Assembly: GCF_040807025.1 (NCBI RefSeq)
Contig: NC_090956.1
Span: 2,406,517-2,470,516 of the forward strand
DNA length: 64,000 nt
Direction: 5' to 3'
Source: Struthio camelus
Lineage: Eukaryota > Chordata > Aves > Struthioniformes > Struthionidae
Shown: positions 1 through 11,211 of the stretch, piece by piece
How positions within the stretch are numbered: the first letter of the stretch is position 1
Layout of the letters: each line of letters begins with the position of its first letter
Made by a program: the position numbers and the translations under genes
Notes under the pieces: model-generated
What the model saw: the letters and a program-made list of their open reading frames with translations, nothing else
The model's database searches: none
Told to the model about the DNA's origin: nothing

Positions 1-514
1 CTTTTACTGGCCATGATTTTAGTCTTCAAGTTGGCATGTGCAGCATTCAAGTTTGCTGCTGTTCAGTCTCCCTCTGCCAGGAAAGACTCTGACCTGTGCT
101 TGGCACCTGGGACCTTGTCTCAAGCTTGTCCTGGGGCAGCTAGCTGTGAGGGTTCTGTGCCAAGCTTTAGGGATTGCTTTATACTGTGCCCTTCAGCAAG
201 CGGAGATGTTTGGTTTGGCAGAGAGGGAAGAAGTGCCAGCCTTTCTGGCCTGTCACACATTTTTAGGGGATAGAGCCAGGAGCTGGGAAACTCTGATACA
301 GGCAAGGTTGTTCCCAGTCAGGGCCCCAGGTATTAGCTCCAAGCGGCTCTCAGTCTGACAGATATGTCAAACAGGAAATATTTCATAGCATTAGGTTTCT
401 GAGACATGCCCACGTGATCAGCAGGGGAATTTGCCTGGCCTTTCCAATTCTTCATTTCTTCCCCAACAGTTGTTTATTTTAGCCGTAGGGTTTGAATTAT
501 ATGTACTTTTTTAG
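1..514. other. Upstream intron of MSLN; no exon recognised
   Basis: This stretch precedes the first exon I can place. The plus strand ends in an acceptor (ttttttag, ending at 514). The next exon upstream should match the 171-bp exon 10 of the paralogue on the minus strand, and I do not see it here, so the stretch is most likely intron. An open segment near 267-332 ends at a GT, but its translation does not resemble the family. Confidence 0.5.
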
Positions 515-3500
515 ATTTCTTCCACTGTAGGCCACCCTACTGACCTGGTTAAGTACATCCCTGATGCTCTGGCCAGTTACATTCCAAAATCATTGCTTGT
601 TTTTGGGGAAGAGAAGCCTAATATTCAGGATCTCAATCAGAAAACTTGGACTCGAGAACAGGTAATATGCTAGCAGTTTGTTTCCTTCATACCCCTCAGT
701 GTCAGCCTTCGACACTGTAGGGGTGTAAGTCCACTCTGCAAATCTGTCTGAAAGTATAGCTGAGTGTTGCAGAAGAGCTTGGTAAACCGTTGACTCTCTT
801 CGACTTTGCTCCACAGGCTGCCATGTTTTTCAGCGATGTGATAAAGACAGAGCCTGATTTCAGCAGGTAGCATTTTTCTTCTCTCCTTCCATTTTCCATG
901 TTTGCTGATCCTTTGTCGCATGCGGCAATCCCACCACATGTATTCCGTAGCAAGAGACAGGAAATACCATGCAAACCTGAACACAGACGGGTAGCATCAA
1001 GGTGTACCAGAGTGTGAGCTGCAAAATGTATCCATAAGGCCAACGTACATCTTAAAACAATGCTGCTAGCTTGGACTGTGCTTGGAATCCTTGCTTCTAA
1101 CTCTGTGGAAGGCATTTCTAATTGGAGAACATGTCAATCTTACACAGTGCTATTCCAGGGGTTACAATCTAGTGAGAATGATTTGTCTCTTTTGCCAGCT
1201 CTTGTATCTGTGATGAAAAATGATGCAAACAATGAAATATAGCTGGGAAAAACAATGGAATCGACATCCGCGTCATGTTAATGTCACAGTAGAAGCCTCT
1301 CCATATAAAAACCAAATAATGTTTTAAGGACTTTTCCCTGAGCTGTTCCAGCCTGTCAAAGCTGTGTTCTGTGATGAGGATCTGCACAGCTCCCCTTCAG
1401 TTTTGAAGGATGGCATTTGTTGAAAACAGAGAGAGGCAGACTGATTAAATCAGGGTTCAGCAATACTACCTGGGGGAGGGGGGCAGGCTGTCCTTGCCTT
1501 TCAGCTTCCAGTACAAATCTGCAGATTGTGTTTATGCGGCCAGTGATGGCTTCTTGAGTTCCCACATATGTCAAGACTAGTGATTTTGAGAGGATGGAGT
1601 TTGGAGAACTTCAGGCTTTGAGACGAGGGGAAGTATATGCTTGTAAAATTTGTTTATTACAAATGTGATCAATATTGATTTTTCCTTCTGACGTCCCTGT
1701 GATTTGCTCTGTTTGGATGTTCAGGCTTTCCCAGTCTGTCCTCCAAGGCTTCACATGTGCAGCTGCCAATGAGATGGAAACGGAAAGTTTTCAGCAGCTG
1801 GCCAAAGTCATGAAGCAGAAGAATGTCAGCCTAGGAGAAGATGAGGTCAGTTTCCATATGCTAAAATGCAATTTTTGATCTTGTCATGAAGGCGGTAATC
1901 AGGATCATTCATCTAGAACTCGAGCACTTCCTGTTTATGGGACTAGAACCAAAGGGACTGGTCCTTGGTCTCTATCCCATGGCTCTGAATTTCTCTGAAG
2001 ATAGGTGAAGTCACAGCCCAACTGGCTAGGTTTCTCAGGAACCAAAACCTCTCTGATTTCTGTCTTCTTTTTATCTTACCTTGGAACAGAGCACAGTCTG
2101 TCCTTTTGCTTTGTTTTCATTATGTTTCCATGCTGTTTTTTTTTCCTTTGATGGAAACTCTACTGTCCATTCAGCTGAGGTGCTTGGTGAAGATGGTGAC
2201 ACTGCATGGGATTCCCAAGGATTTAGACAATTATCCTAAAGACCTGTTACTGTTTTTAAGGTAACTGTGCTGTGATTTTCATGTTGTTGCCTTAGCCTTT
2301 AGTGGGGAAAAAGAGATATTTATTAATTTAGAAGTTAGCTAGTAATGACTACTTCACATATGACATATGTTTCCAGCTTGTTCAGACGTCTTTACAGAAA
2401 AGAAATCAGATTGCAGAATCAGATTGCAGAAAGCTTTCAAAAGGCCTTTCGGTTTTGAGGTTCTTTCAGGCTCGACAATCCATCATATTAATAAAAGGAT
2501 ATGAAGCTTTCTTTGTTTGTCTGGATATGAGACCATTATAGTGCCTTCTAGCCTCTGTGAATATACTTTTCACTTACAACATCAAAGAAAACAGACGGTG
2601 GAGTGGAATTTTGTTGTTCCAGTAGCTACCCACTGTGATTCTGTATCCAGAGTCTGAACAATTTTAAACTGAGTCTCACAATGGATTCCTTAAGGTGAAC
2701 GTGATTTTTTAAAAAACATGGACTATGATCTTTGAGAAGAATAACTGCATAGAGTTTAGAAAGAGTCTGTGGGGTGGGAAGCCTTATACTGGGTACAGTG
2801 TGTGTTGAACAGCACTGAACCTAATCAACTACCTGATGCCATTCTCTAGAATTCATGGAGCATTTGTCTTTCTAGTCCTTCAGACTATGCAACAACAGGA
2901 AGCTGTTGGCAATACTTTGCTAATGTTGGGAAAGCAAATCTTGATGTTCTGCAAAGAGAGTCCTCCCAGCGGAAACAGTTGCGGTTGGAAGCTTTAGCAT
3001 GTTTGGTATGTGGTCATGGGGACAGTTTTGCACAAGGCTGGTGAAAGCTTGGGGTCATAAACTGTCAGCAGGAATAGGAATGTTCCTTCCTACAGTAGCA
3101 GCTAGGTCTATTTAACACCTCTATCTTGTGTTACTTTAGAAAATTCCTGGCACACAAATAAATGAGGAAAACGCAGAGGTTCTGGGTCGTCTGGTCTGTG
3201 ACCTGGGTGGAGAATACATTACAAGTTCTGGTGGGATTTTGCTGAAGCAATTAAGCCAGTGTGAATCTTTCCTGCCTGATCAAGAGGAGGCTATTAGGAG
3301 TGTTGTTCGCAGTGGAAACACTACATTTGGGTATGATTTTTTTCTTCTGGGCATGAGCAAAACACCTCAGATAAAACAAAGCCCTTGTCCTGTTGAGACC
3401 TGAGTGAACTCCAGCCAGCCAGCTTGATCAAAACCTTAAATATTTTGTTGTTTTTGAATTTTGCATTGGGCCTTTTACATCATCTTATTTGAACTTCTTT

Positions 3501-6500
3501 AGCTTGGCTGGAATTCTTCTGGAAAATATATTGTTACCTGTGTCTTGCCTGCTGCAGTTATAAAAGCCTTTTCTCTGGCCTGTTTTTCAATAATGAAACT
3601 TCTCTGAGACTGTCCTGATGAACTGAGCTGGGCTCTAGCTGTTTATTAACCACTGGCTCTGAGAAGACTTTTTGTTTCCACTACTCAAACTGACAGATGT
3701 TTGATAAATCCCTGAATCTCTCAGAGTTTCTTGGCTATATCTAGCAAATACATTGTCCAGGAGAGAGAAAATATTTTCCATCCCTATTTCAAATGTTCTG
3801 AGATTTTAGCACTGGATGAGTAATAGTGAGCAATAGATATACATTATTTTCTTAAGCTTGAAATCCAAGTATCTGTTCTGTGTCATTTTCCCATCCTACT
3901 GCCCCTATTCATGGTACTGACAGTTGCTTCTGCTCTTCTGGAATGAAGTTTCGTGTAGCAGGAAGTGATCAAGAAAACTTTAGGATGGAAATCTTCTGTT
4001 TCATTACTAACAGTGTTACAAGGACATAATTCTGGCAGCAGTGGGGTTTTTTTTGTTTTTGTTTTTTGTTTTTTTGCTTTCTTGAAATCTGATCCCTACT
4101 GATTTTTATATTCAGGCCTCCTTCAATGTGGTCAGCTTCTACCTTGAACGAGCTCAGTGGATTGATTCCTGTGTTTGATCACAGCATCTTGCAGAAGATC
4201 CCCAAGGTGGGTTACAAATAGGGAAGTGGGGTGTTTGGGAAGCACTCCTAGTTCCTGCAGTGTGGAAGAAGTATTCTAGATCAGTGGTTCCCAGACTGTG
4301 TTACATGAGGATGACAGGGACTGTTCAGCAGGTAAGTTATCAGCAGTGTCTTCAGTTAAAAGCCTGGTGCCAGGTGATCTACAAAGGATGAGGGTTGGTC
4401 AGGCTAGAAAGCTGGCAACTGCCAATCTAGATCACTGTCGCTTTCTTTAACTATCTGATGAGCACCAGAGGTGGAAAGCAGTGCTAACTATATACGGTGT
4501 TTTTTGGGAGACAGTCATTTCTGGGATGTGGAATATGATAGGGTTTAAGCATTTAAAAATTTGCCTTTAGCTTACCAGGGAAAGGTCTCTAGATTTACAG
4601 CAGGTGGCCTGCTGCCCTTAGTACTTCAACAGTAAGGTTTCTTGTCTATGTGAGTAGGAACTTGTTCTGCAGGTGAAATGCCCAGGATTTGCAAAATCTG
4701 CCTGATGAAAAGTTTTCTTTGCAGAATGTTTTAACCCTTTGGCTGAAAAACTTTGCCTATGATTCATCTCTGTCGAGGGAACAGCTGGCCTCCATCGTCG
4801 AAGAACTCCTGCCTTCTCGGCATAAGCGTGCTGCTGGTATGGGAGCTTTTACTGACCAGTAATGGCAGTGTTCCCTCTGATGTCAGGGTTGGCCCTAGTT
4901 CTTGTGGGGCTCCCTGAACGTGTCTGTCTTGAGCTATGAAACTCTTAGTGGTAGGTTGCCCAGGAGGAGGGCGGAACCATAACTCCACCTTTGTGAATCT
5001 CCAGGAAGGGAACATTCAAAGTTTAAAGCAAAAGAATGTAATGCTGGGCACGTTTGATACTTGCTTCAACAGGATGCCCATCTGACAAGACGATAACACA
5101 AGAAGTTCTTGAGGATGATCTGATGCCTATTTACTATACCCCTGAGGAGTTGCATGCTTGCTTGAAGAATGTCTCTCTGGTGAATCACCTCTCTCAGATA
5201 CTGAGCTACCCCTTCTCTGTTCAGCAATTAGCTGTGCTGAAGAGGAATCTCGATGAGGTAATGGCAGGCTGATGAATGTAGGATTACCTATCAATGAGGT
5301 TTCTCAGCAACTTGTCCAGTTGAGTTTTAGTATCTCCAAGGATGGAGACTCCACCATTTCTCTGGGCTCCTGTTCCAGTGTTTGAGCACCTTTACCGTGA
5401 AAATATTTTTCATAATACCAAAATTTCCCTTGCCTGTTGACCCTCATCCTTTCACTGTGCAGCTCTGAGAAGAGTCTGGCTCCATTCTCCAATATCCCAT
5501 TAGGTAGTTGAAGATAGTGATAAAATCCTCTCCTAGCCTTCTCTTGTTCAGACTGTGCTCCAGCCCCCAAGCATCTTGGCTCTCTGCTAGACTTGCTCCA
5601 GTTTAGGGGAGTTTTTCTTGTGCCGTGGAGCCCAAAACTGGATGTAGTTCCACAGGGTCTCACAAGTGCCAGACAGAGGGGAATATTCACTTCCTTCAAC
5701 CCGCTGGCTGCGCTGTTACTAGTGAAGCCCAGTATTTGATTAGCCTTCACCACTGCAAGGGCACACTGTCAAATCAGGTCCATGTTGAGTCATTTCATGT
5801 TGCTGCAGGTGTCATTCGCTCCCTGGGGTCTGCTTGCCTGGGCTGCCAAGCAGAAAAGGACAGATGCTCGTATATTCTCACTGGCTTTAGTTTATTTTTT
5901 GCTTGCAGACCTTTTATGCTTTTCCACACCAGTTTTGCAAAGAGCATAAATTCATCATCACAGAGATGATAATGAGTGTCCATACCAATAACAACAGTCT
6001 TTCCACAGACATATCCTGATGGGTATCCTGAAAGTCTCCTCCCCAAACTGGGCCCCCTGGCTCCTTTCCTCACCTCTGAGGACATTAGCAAATGGAAGAT
6101 AAGTTCAGCTGACACGCTGGCTGCCTTGCTCCGGGATCAGCCCTCTGACAGAGAGGTGGGTATTTGGGTTTACTTTCCTGCCCATGTTTGCTTCCTGTTT
6201 TGGGAGCTGCTGATTTAGGTCTAGCTTGGTGGGTTAAAGGATGATTGGCCCATCCTTCATGTCCAAACAAATACATTTGAAATGATTTCAATTTTATTTT
6301 AGTAATTATTGCATTTGTTTCTCTTCTGAGGATAAAAACATAAATTCTGGTTCCAGTTAAAAGAAATAAATAAATATGTGCTTTTAGGCTGCTGCAATGA
6401 TAAAACGATATGTTACCTTGGGAAATCGTTTGAACGCCACTGCGCTGAACGCAATTGGTACGAAATATGTGTGCCTTCTAAATGCAACTGAGTTGAACGC

Positions 6501-9500
6501 GATAGACTCCAACAGCTTGAAGTGAGTAAAGTATTGTAGTGCTCCTTCACAGAATCACAGAATGATTGAGGTTGGAAGGGACCTTTGGAGATCATCTAGT
6601 CCAACCCCCCTGCTCAAGCAGGGACCTCTAGAGCACGTTGCCCAGGATCATGCCCAGGCAGGTTTTGAATATCTCCAGCGAAGGAGACTCCACAACCTCT
6701 CTGGGCAACCTGTGCCAGTGCTCAGGCACCCTCACAGTCAACGCGTTTTTCCTCAGGTTCAGATGGAACTTCCTGTGGTTCAGTTTCTGCCCGTTGCCTC
6801 TTGTCCTGTCACTGGGCACCATGAAGAAGAGTTTGGTCCCATCCTCTTGACACCTTCCTATCAAATACCTGTACACAGTGATGAGATCGCCTCTCAGTCT
6901 TCTCTTCTCCAGGCTGAACAGGCCCAGCTCTCTCAGCCTTTCTTCAAGGGAGAGATGCTCCAGTCCCCTCCTCATCTTTGTAGCCCTCTGCTGGACTCTC
7001 TCCAGCAGTGCCATGTCTCTCTTGTACTGGGGAGCCCAGAACTGGACACAGTACTCCAGGTGAGGCCTCCCCAGGGCTGAGTAGAGGGGCAGGAGCACCT
7101 CCCTCCGCCTGCTGGCAGCACTCTTCCTCATGCACCTCAGGATGCCATTGGCCTTCTTGGCCACAAGGGCACACTGCTGGCTCATGTTTAACTTGTTGTC
7201 CACCAACACTCCCAGGTCCTTCTCTGCAGAGCTATTTTCCAGCAGGTCAGCCCCCAGCCTGTCCTGGTGCATGGGATTATTCCTGCCTAGGTGCAGGACC
7301 TTGCACTTGCCTTTGTTGAACTTCATGAGGTTCCTCTCCGCCCAGCTCTCCCGCCTGTCCAGGTCCCTCTGAATGGCAGCAGAGTCTTCTGGTGTGTTAG
7401 CCTCTCCCCCCAGTTTAGTCTCATCAGCAAACTTGCTGAGGGTGCACTCTGTCATTGATGAATACATTGAGCAAGACTGGACCCAGGACTGACCCCTGGG
7501 GGACATTGCTAGCTACTTGCCTCTTTCAAAAGCACCTTCCCATCAGCAAGTGCAGGTTCCTTTTCTGTCCAGCTGGTGAAAGGAAATCTAGGAAGCAACT
7601 TTAGTACCTGTTCCACGTCCAGGTTTAAAAGCCTGCTGTTCTTAGTTCTACGAGGAAGGGCTCAGATTTGCAGTCAAATTTTCTTTAATATACCTCAGCT
7701 GACAATGGTAAAGATGTGTGCGTGTTTTTATCTGTGTGCGAAAGAGTTAATGAAAATTAATTCAGCTTCCTTTGAAAGAGGGCTAAATGAAATTAATTAA
7801 ATATTATATCTTTACAAGCACACAGGCTTGTAATGTGCTATCTGAGCCATGACACCTTATCAGACATACTATTTTCATCAGGAAACTGAGTCATTATTTG
7901 TTCATTTAGCTTTTCTCTGTACCTCATCTATCCACTGGGAAATGCCCAGGATTGTACTGGAGGAGAAGGTAACCTATCCCATGTAGAGAAGCTCAGAGAT
8001 GTTCAAAATGTATTCATATTTCAATTATTTTACTGAAAGCATTAAAATAATAAATAATAAAAACCTTTCTTTCCATAAATCTTCATTTTTCTGCAGAATA
8101 GCATCTCTTGATCCTTCAGCCTGTTCACAGCTTACTAAAGACATCTTGTACCAAAAAGCAAAACGTGCTCTCTCAGACCAGCACAATTCACGTGCTTACT
8201 ATGCTCTCATCAAACCATATCTAGGTAAGTAAAAGAAAAGCATGTTACAGGGAAAGAGATGGGTCTTAGCCAGAAGATGAATTGGGATCCTATGCCTTGT
8301 AAGCTTTGGGAATCTTCAAAGCCAAACTGTTGAAAGTTCAGGAGGGTTTGAATTTTTTCCAGCTTACAGGCACATAAAATATTCTTGAAAGATTCTTAAA
8401 ACCCCCAAAATAGATTGTCAAGCTATCACAGGAAAAATCAAACTTAGGACTTTTGGGGTGGGTAAGATCTGTAAGATACCCTAGTAAATCCAGCTGCTAA
8501 TGCAAGAGTGTTCTCTTTATAGTGTGTTTTTTATGCTTACCTCATAGTCCTTCCCCATGTCACAAAACAAAGATTTTCCATGTTGACCAACAGAGTAGAT
8601 GGGTGGGAGATACTCATTCTAGTGTCTGGCATTGATGCAGGTTGGTTTAATGGCCAACATGATAAGGTTTCCCAGCAAAATGAACTATAGCCTCCATAGT
8701 TTTTTCCAATTAGAACCCACTCTGTTAGGAACCCTAGGCTAATAAACTTTGGAGACATCATGAAAGCATATTTTAGCTCTAGCCTATACAAATACCCAGC
8801 AATCCTCATTTGAGGACTGTCCTTCATATCTTAATATACTTTCTCCTTTTGATCCTAGGGGGCGCTCCTGGTGTGGATCTTGGAGCTCTAAGCAAGGACC
8901 ACGTGAACATGGATATTGAAACTTTCATGAAGTTAAGAAGAGACTCTTTGCTGGTGAGCTGGACCATGAGAGTGTTTCGTTCCATGCATTTGCATCGTGC
9001 TAGCTAGTCATTTCTGGTCACGCTGTCCATTGGTGTAAATCCGCAAATTCAGAATGATGTTGCAACAGTAGAAAGAGGAGGACCAACTTGAAGCTTCTTC
9101 AGAAGATCGGTTTGGAGTCATACAAGGATGCTTGCCCAGCTTTACTGGGGAATTTCCCAAGACCAGGCTCTCATAGACATAGTAGCAGGAAGCAGGATTC
9201 CACTGCGGAATGTGATAATCCTCTGCCTTGCCCCAGTCCAAAGCTGTGTACCAAATCTCCTAACTTAGTGATGGGACTGTTGACAGTCAGGGATATGCTG
9301 CTCTTCTAATACTGTCTGTTTTGGAAGAAAGCCCCATGATCAGGACAGGGACTGTGGCCCCCACTCAGGTGAAGGAGAGGGGTCTTGGGTGAGGATGTAA
9401 GAGAGGGGAAGAACGATGCACTGAGCTGAATTTGGGCAATGCAGTCTCTTGGGAAACAGGAGATGCAGTATTATGGAGCAGCAGCTATGATTCTAGCTTT

Positions 9501-10745
9501 GACCCAGTGTCCTCTAGCATGGCCTTGTCATCAGGACAACAGAAATAAACTTGAGGAATCATGTTCCTTCCTGTAGCCTAAGGCAAGACTGTCCCAACTG
9601 AAACCACTCAGAAGAAGTTTATCTTTCCTGTTCTTAACACTTCTGTTCATAGAAACTTCGCTAAGTCCTTGGTCACAGGTATTATTTCCATTCCTGCACT
9701 TATGTTTCTAAGTTTTGCTTTTTAATTTTTTTGTAGAGCCTGACGCCTACTGAGGTAAAGAGCTTGCTGGGAATGAATCTCAAAGCCCTGACGACTGTAC
9801 AGAACAAGTCACCTATCCGGGAGTGGGTCCAAAAGCAGAAACAGTCCGACCTGGATAAACTGGGTGTTGGGCTCTTTGGGGGAACACAGGAAGGTTATAT
9901 CAATTTTGTCACACCCAAGTTTCAGAGTACGTAGTATATGAGGTTTTCTGATTGTCATGCTTTAAATATGTATTTTGGGGGTCACAGCAAGGAGAAAAAC
10001 TACCTTAGGGAAGTGAGGTGTTTTCAGTCATCTGTATAAGGGAACTGAATGCACCCAGCTGACATAGCCCCCTGGGAACCAGAGTCAGTCACACCCGTGC
10101 TCAAGCAGGCGGTTGCATTGAGCAGCTCTGCCATAAAGCTCTAGTCCTGCTCTTGGCCATGCTTGTGCCAAGACCTTGAAAAGTCCTGCTGGCCACTCCT
10201 TTTTCAGAGGGAGCAGAAACTGTGGCTCTTGACTGCTGCAGACCCCTCGAGTGGCACTCATCACTGCACATCCACCCAGCCCCACTGAAATGCACTGAGT
10301 AGCGCTTTGTGCCTCCCTTCACCTCCTGGCTTCAAGGGGCGGCAGATTCAGTTCTGCTGAGGAACCTTGAGCCTTGCAGCACACTCTGGGTCCAAGAAAA
10401 GAGGCAATTCTGTAATCCCACTGGGAACATCCTCGCTATCTGAACATCTCAGCTGAGTGAGCATTTCCACAGCATACTGCTACCACGTGTGTCGGATTTG
10501 GGATGTGACTGGGAGATCCTATTAGGGATGGATATTTTGTGGTCAGAAAGCCAAAGATCTTCCCTGAATGTGGAGCGATGGGATAGTCTCCTCCATGGGG
10601 GAATGGTTCAATTGCTGGGTTCTTTGCGCTGATGCCCCCTCTTTTTCCTCTAGCACCATCCTCAGCTCCCCTGGGTGCCGTGGCCATGGTCTTCCACCTG
10701 CCTGCTCTCCTTCTCAGTTTCCTGATGGTTTTGGTCTTGTCTTGA
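515..10745 (+). CDS. MSLN: Mesothelin (GPI-anchored), 3' part, 15 exons
   Basis: Mesothelin is a GPI-anchored cell-surface glycoprotein. Its precursor is cut by furin into a soluble N-terminal fragment and membrane-bound mesothelin; the family is predicted to fold as a helical-repeat superhelix. Exons: 515-661, 817-866, 1725-1845, 2175-2260, 2876-3005, 3140-3330, 4116-4206, 4725-4836, 5073-5257, 6009-6155, 6388-6521, 8097-8224, 8859-8953, 9737-9926, 10654-10745. They join in one frame to 632 residues plus TGA; the 5' end is off the window. RHKR in exon 4725-4836 is a furin-type site, followed by a GCPSDK segment that matches the start of mature human mesothelin as I recall it. Later landmarks are [12 protein letters not shown] and LGVGLFGG. 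The last exon encodes a small-residue segment, then a hydrophobic run to the stop, typical of a GPI signal. I chose the donor at 9927 (GTACGT) because it joins that exon in frame; reading on would stop at 9932-9934. Confidence 0.92.
5305..5790 (-). mobile_element. CR1 LINE fragment, old and diverged
   Basis: The sequence aligns by eye to the better copy at 6548-7520, in the same antisense orientation. Shared landmarks are the segment beginning 'tatctccaaggatggagac', a 'gagcccaaaactgga' segment and 'caagggcacactg'. Many substitutions and small gaps separate the two, so this is an older insertion. It lies in the MSLN intron between exons 5073-5257 and 6009-6155 and does not touch the splice sites. 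Confidence 0.85.
6548..7520 (-). mobile_element. CR1 LINE, 5'-truncated, with long open frame
   Basis: CR1 is the dominant avian non-LTR retrotransposon. On the minus strand the element runs from about 7520 to 6548 and ends in two copies of the octamer ATTCTGTG (plus-strand CACAGAAT at 6548-6555 and 6556-6563), the typical CR1 3' end. A 292-codon open frame (7506 to 6628) encodes the C-terminal part of the reverse transcriptase, with landmarks such as [23 protein letters not shown] and [12 protein letters not shown]. The endonuclease and the N-terminal half of the polymerase are missing, so the copy cannot move by itself. The long stop-free frame suggests a fairly young insertion. It sits in the intron after MSLN exon 6388-6521, 26 bp past the donor. 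Confidence 0.95.
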
Positions 10746-11173
10746 AAATCTTCGCTCAGGAGAAAGCAAGATGAGGAGGACCAGCCTGTGACCTGCTCTG
10801 AGGCCTGTCAGTGGACCGCCATGGTTGGAGGGTGGGGGAGGATGCTCAGTGCTAGCAGGCAACTATTATGGAGCCCAGCGTTCATTTTTTAGGTACTTTT
10901 CTTTTTGAAATCACTAGAAAAAAGTCAGGATATTTTGTCTGAAGGGAAGATTTCAGACTCTTCAGAGCAGAAATTTTCTTTTTTGCCTTTTGTACAGAGC
11001 CTAGCCTACGTAAGGCCCGGCTACATTACTGCAACACAACCCATGTCAATATTTTACTGCATAACTGTGGTGGGTTTAAGGGTGAACAAATTGGCTCTTC
11101 AGTATGTTAATGATTGCATTTCTCAAAGAGTCTGATCTCTACCCTGCCAGTGGGAGTGAAGTTTTCCAGCTGG

Positions 11174-11211
<38 letters not shown>

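Noticed and set aside
531-661. Shorter first MSLN exon using the acceptor at 530
   Set aside because: The acceptor at 514 gives an exon of 147 bp in phase 0, the same length and phase as the MSLNL counterpart, and extends the protein similarity (ISSTVGHP against LISSASSL).
6628-7506. 292-codon minus-strand frame as a host gene
   Set aside because: It is the C-terminal reverse-transcriptase part of a CR1 LINE.
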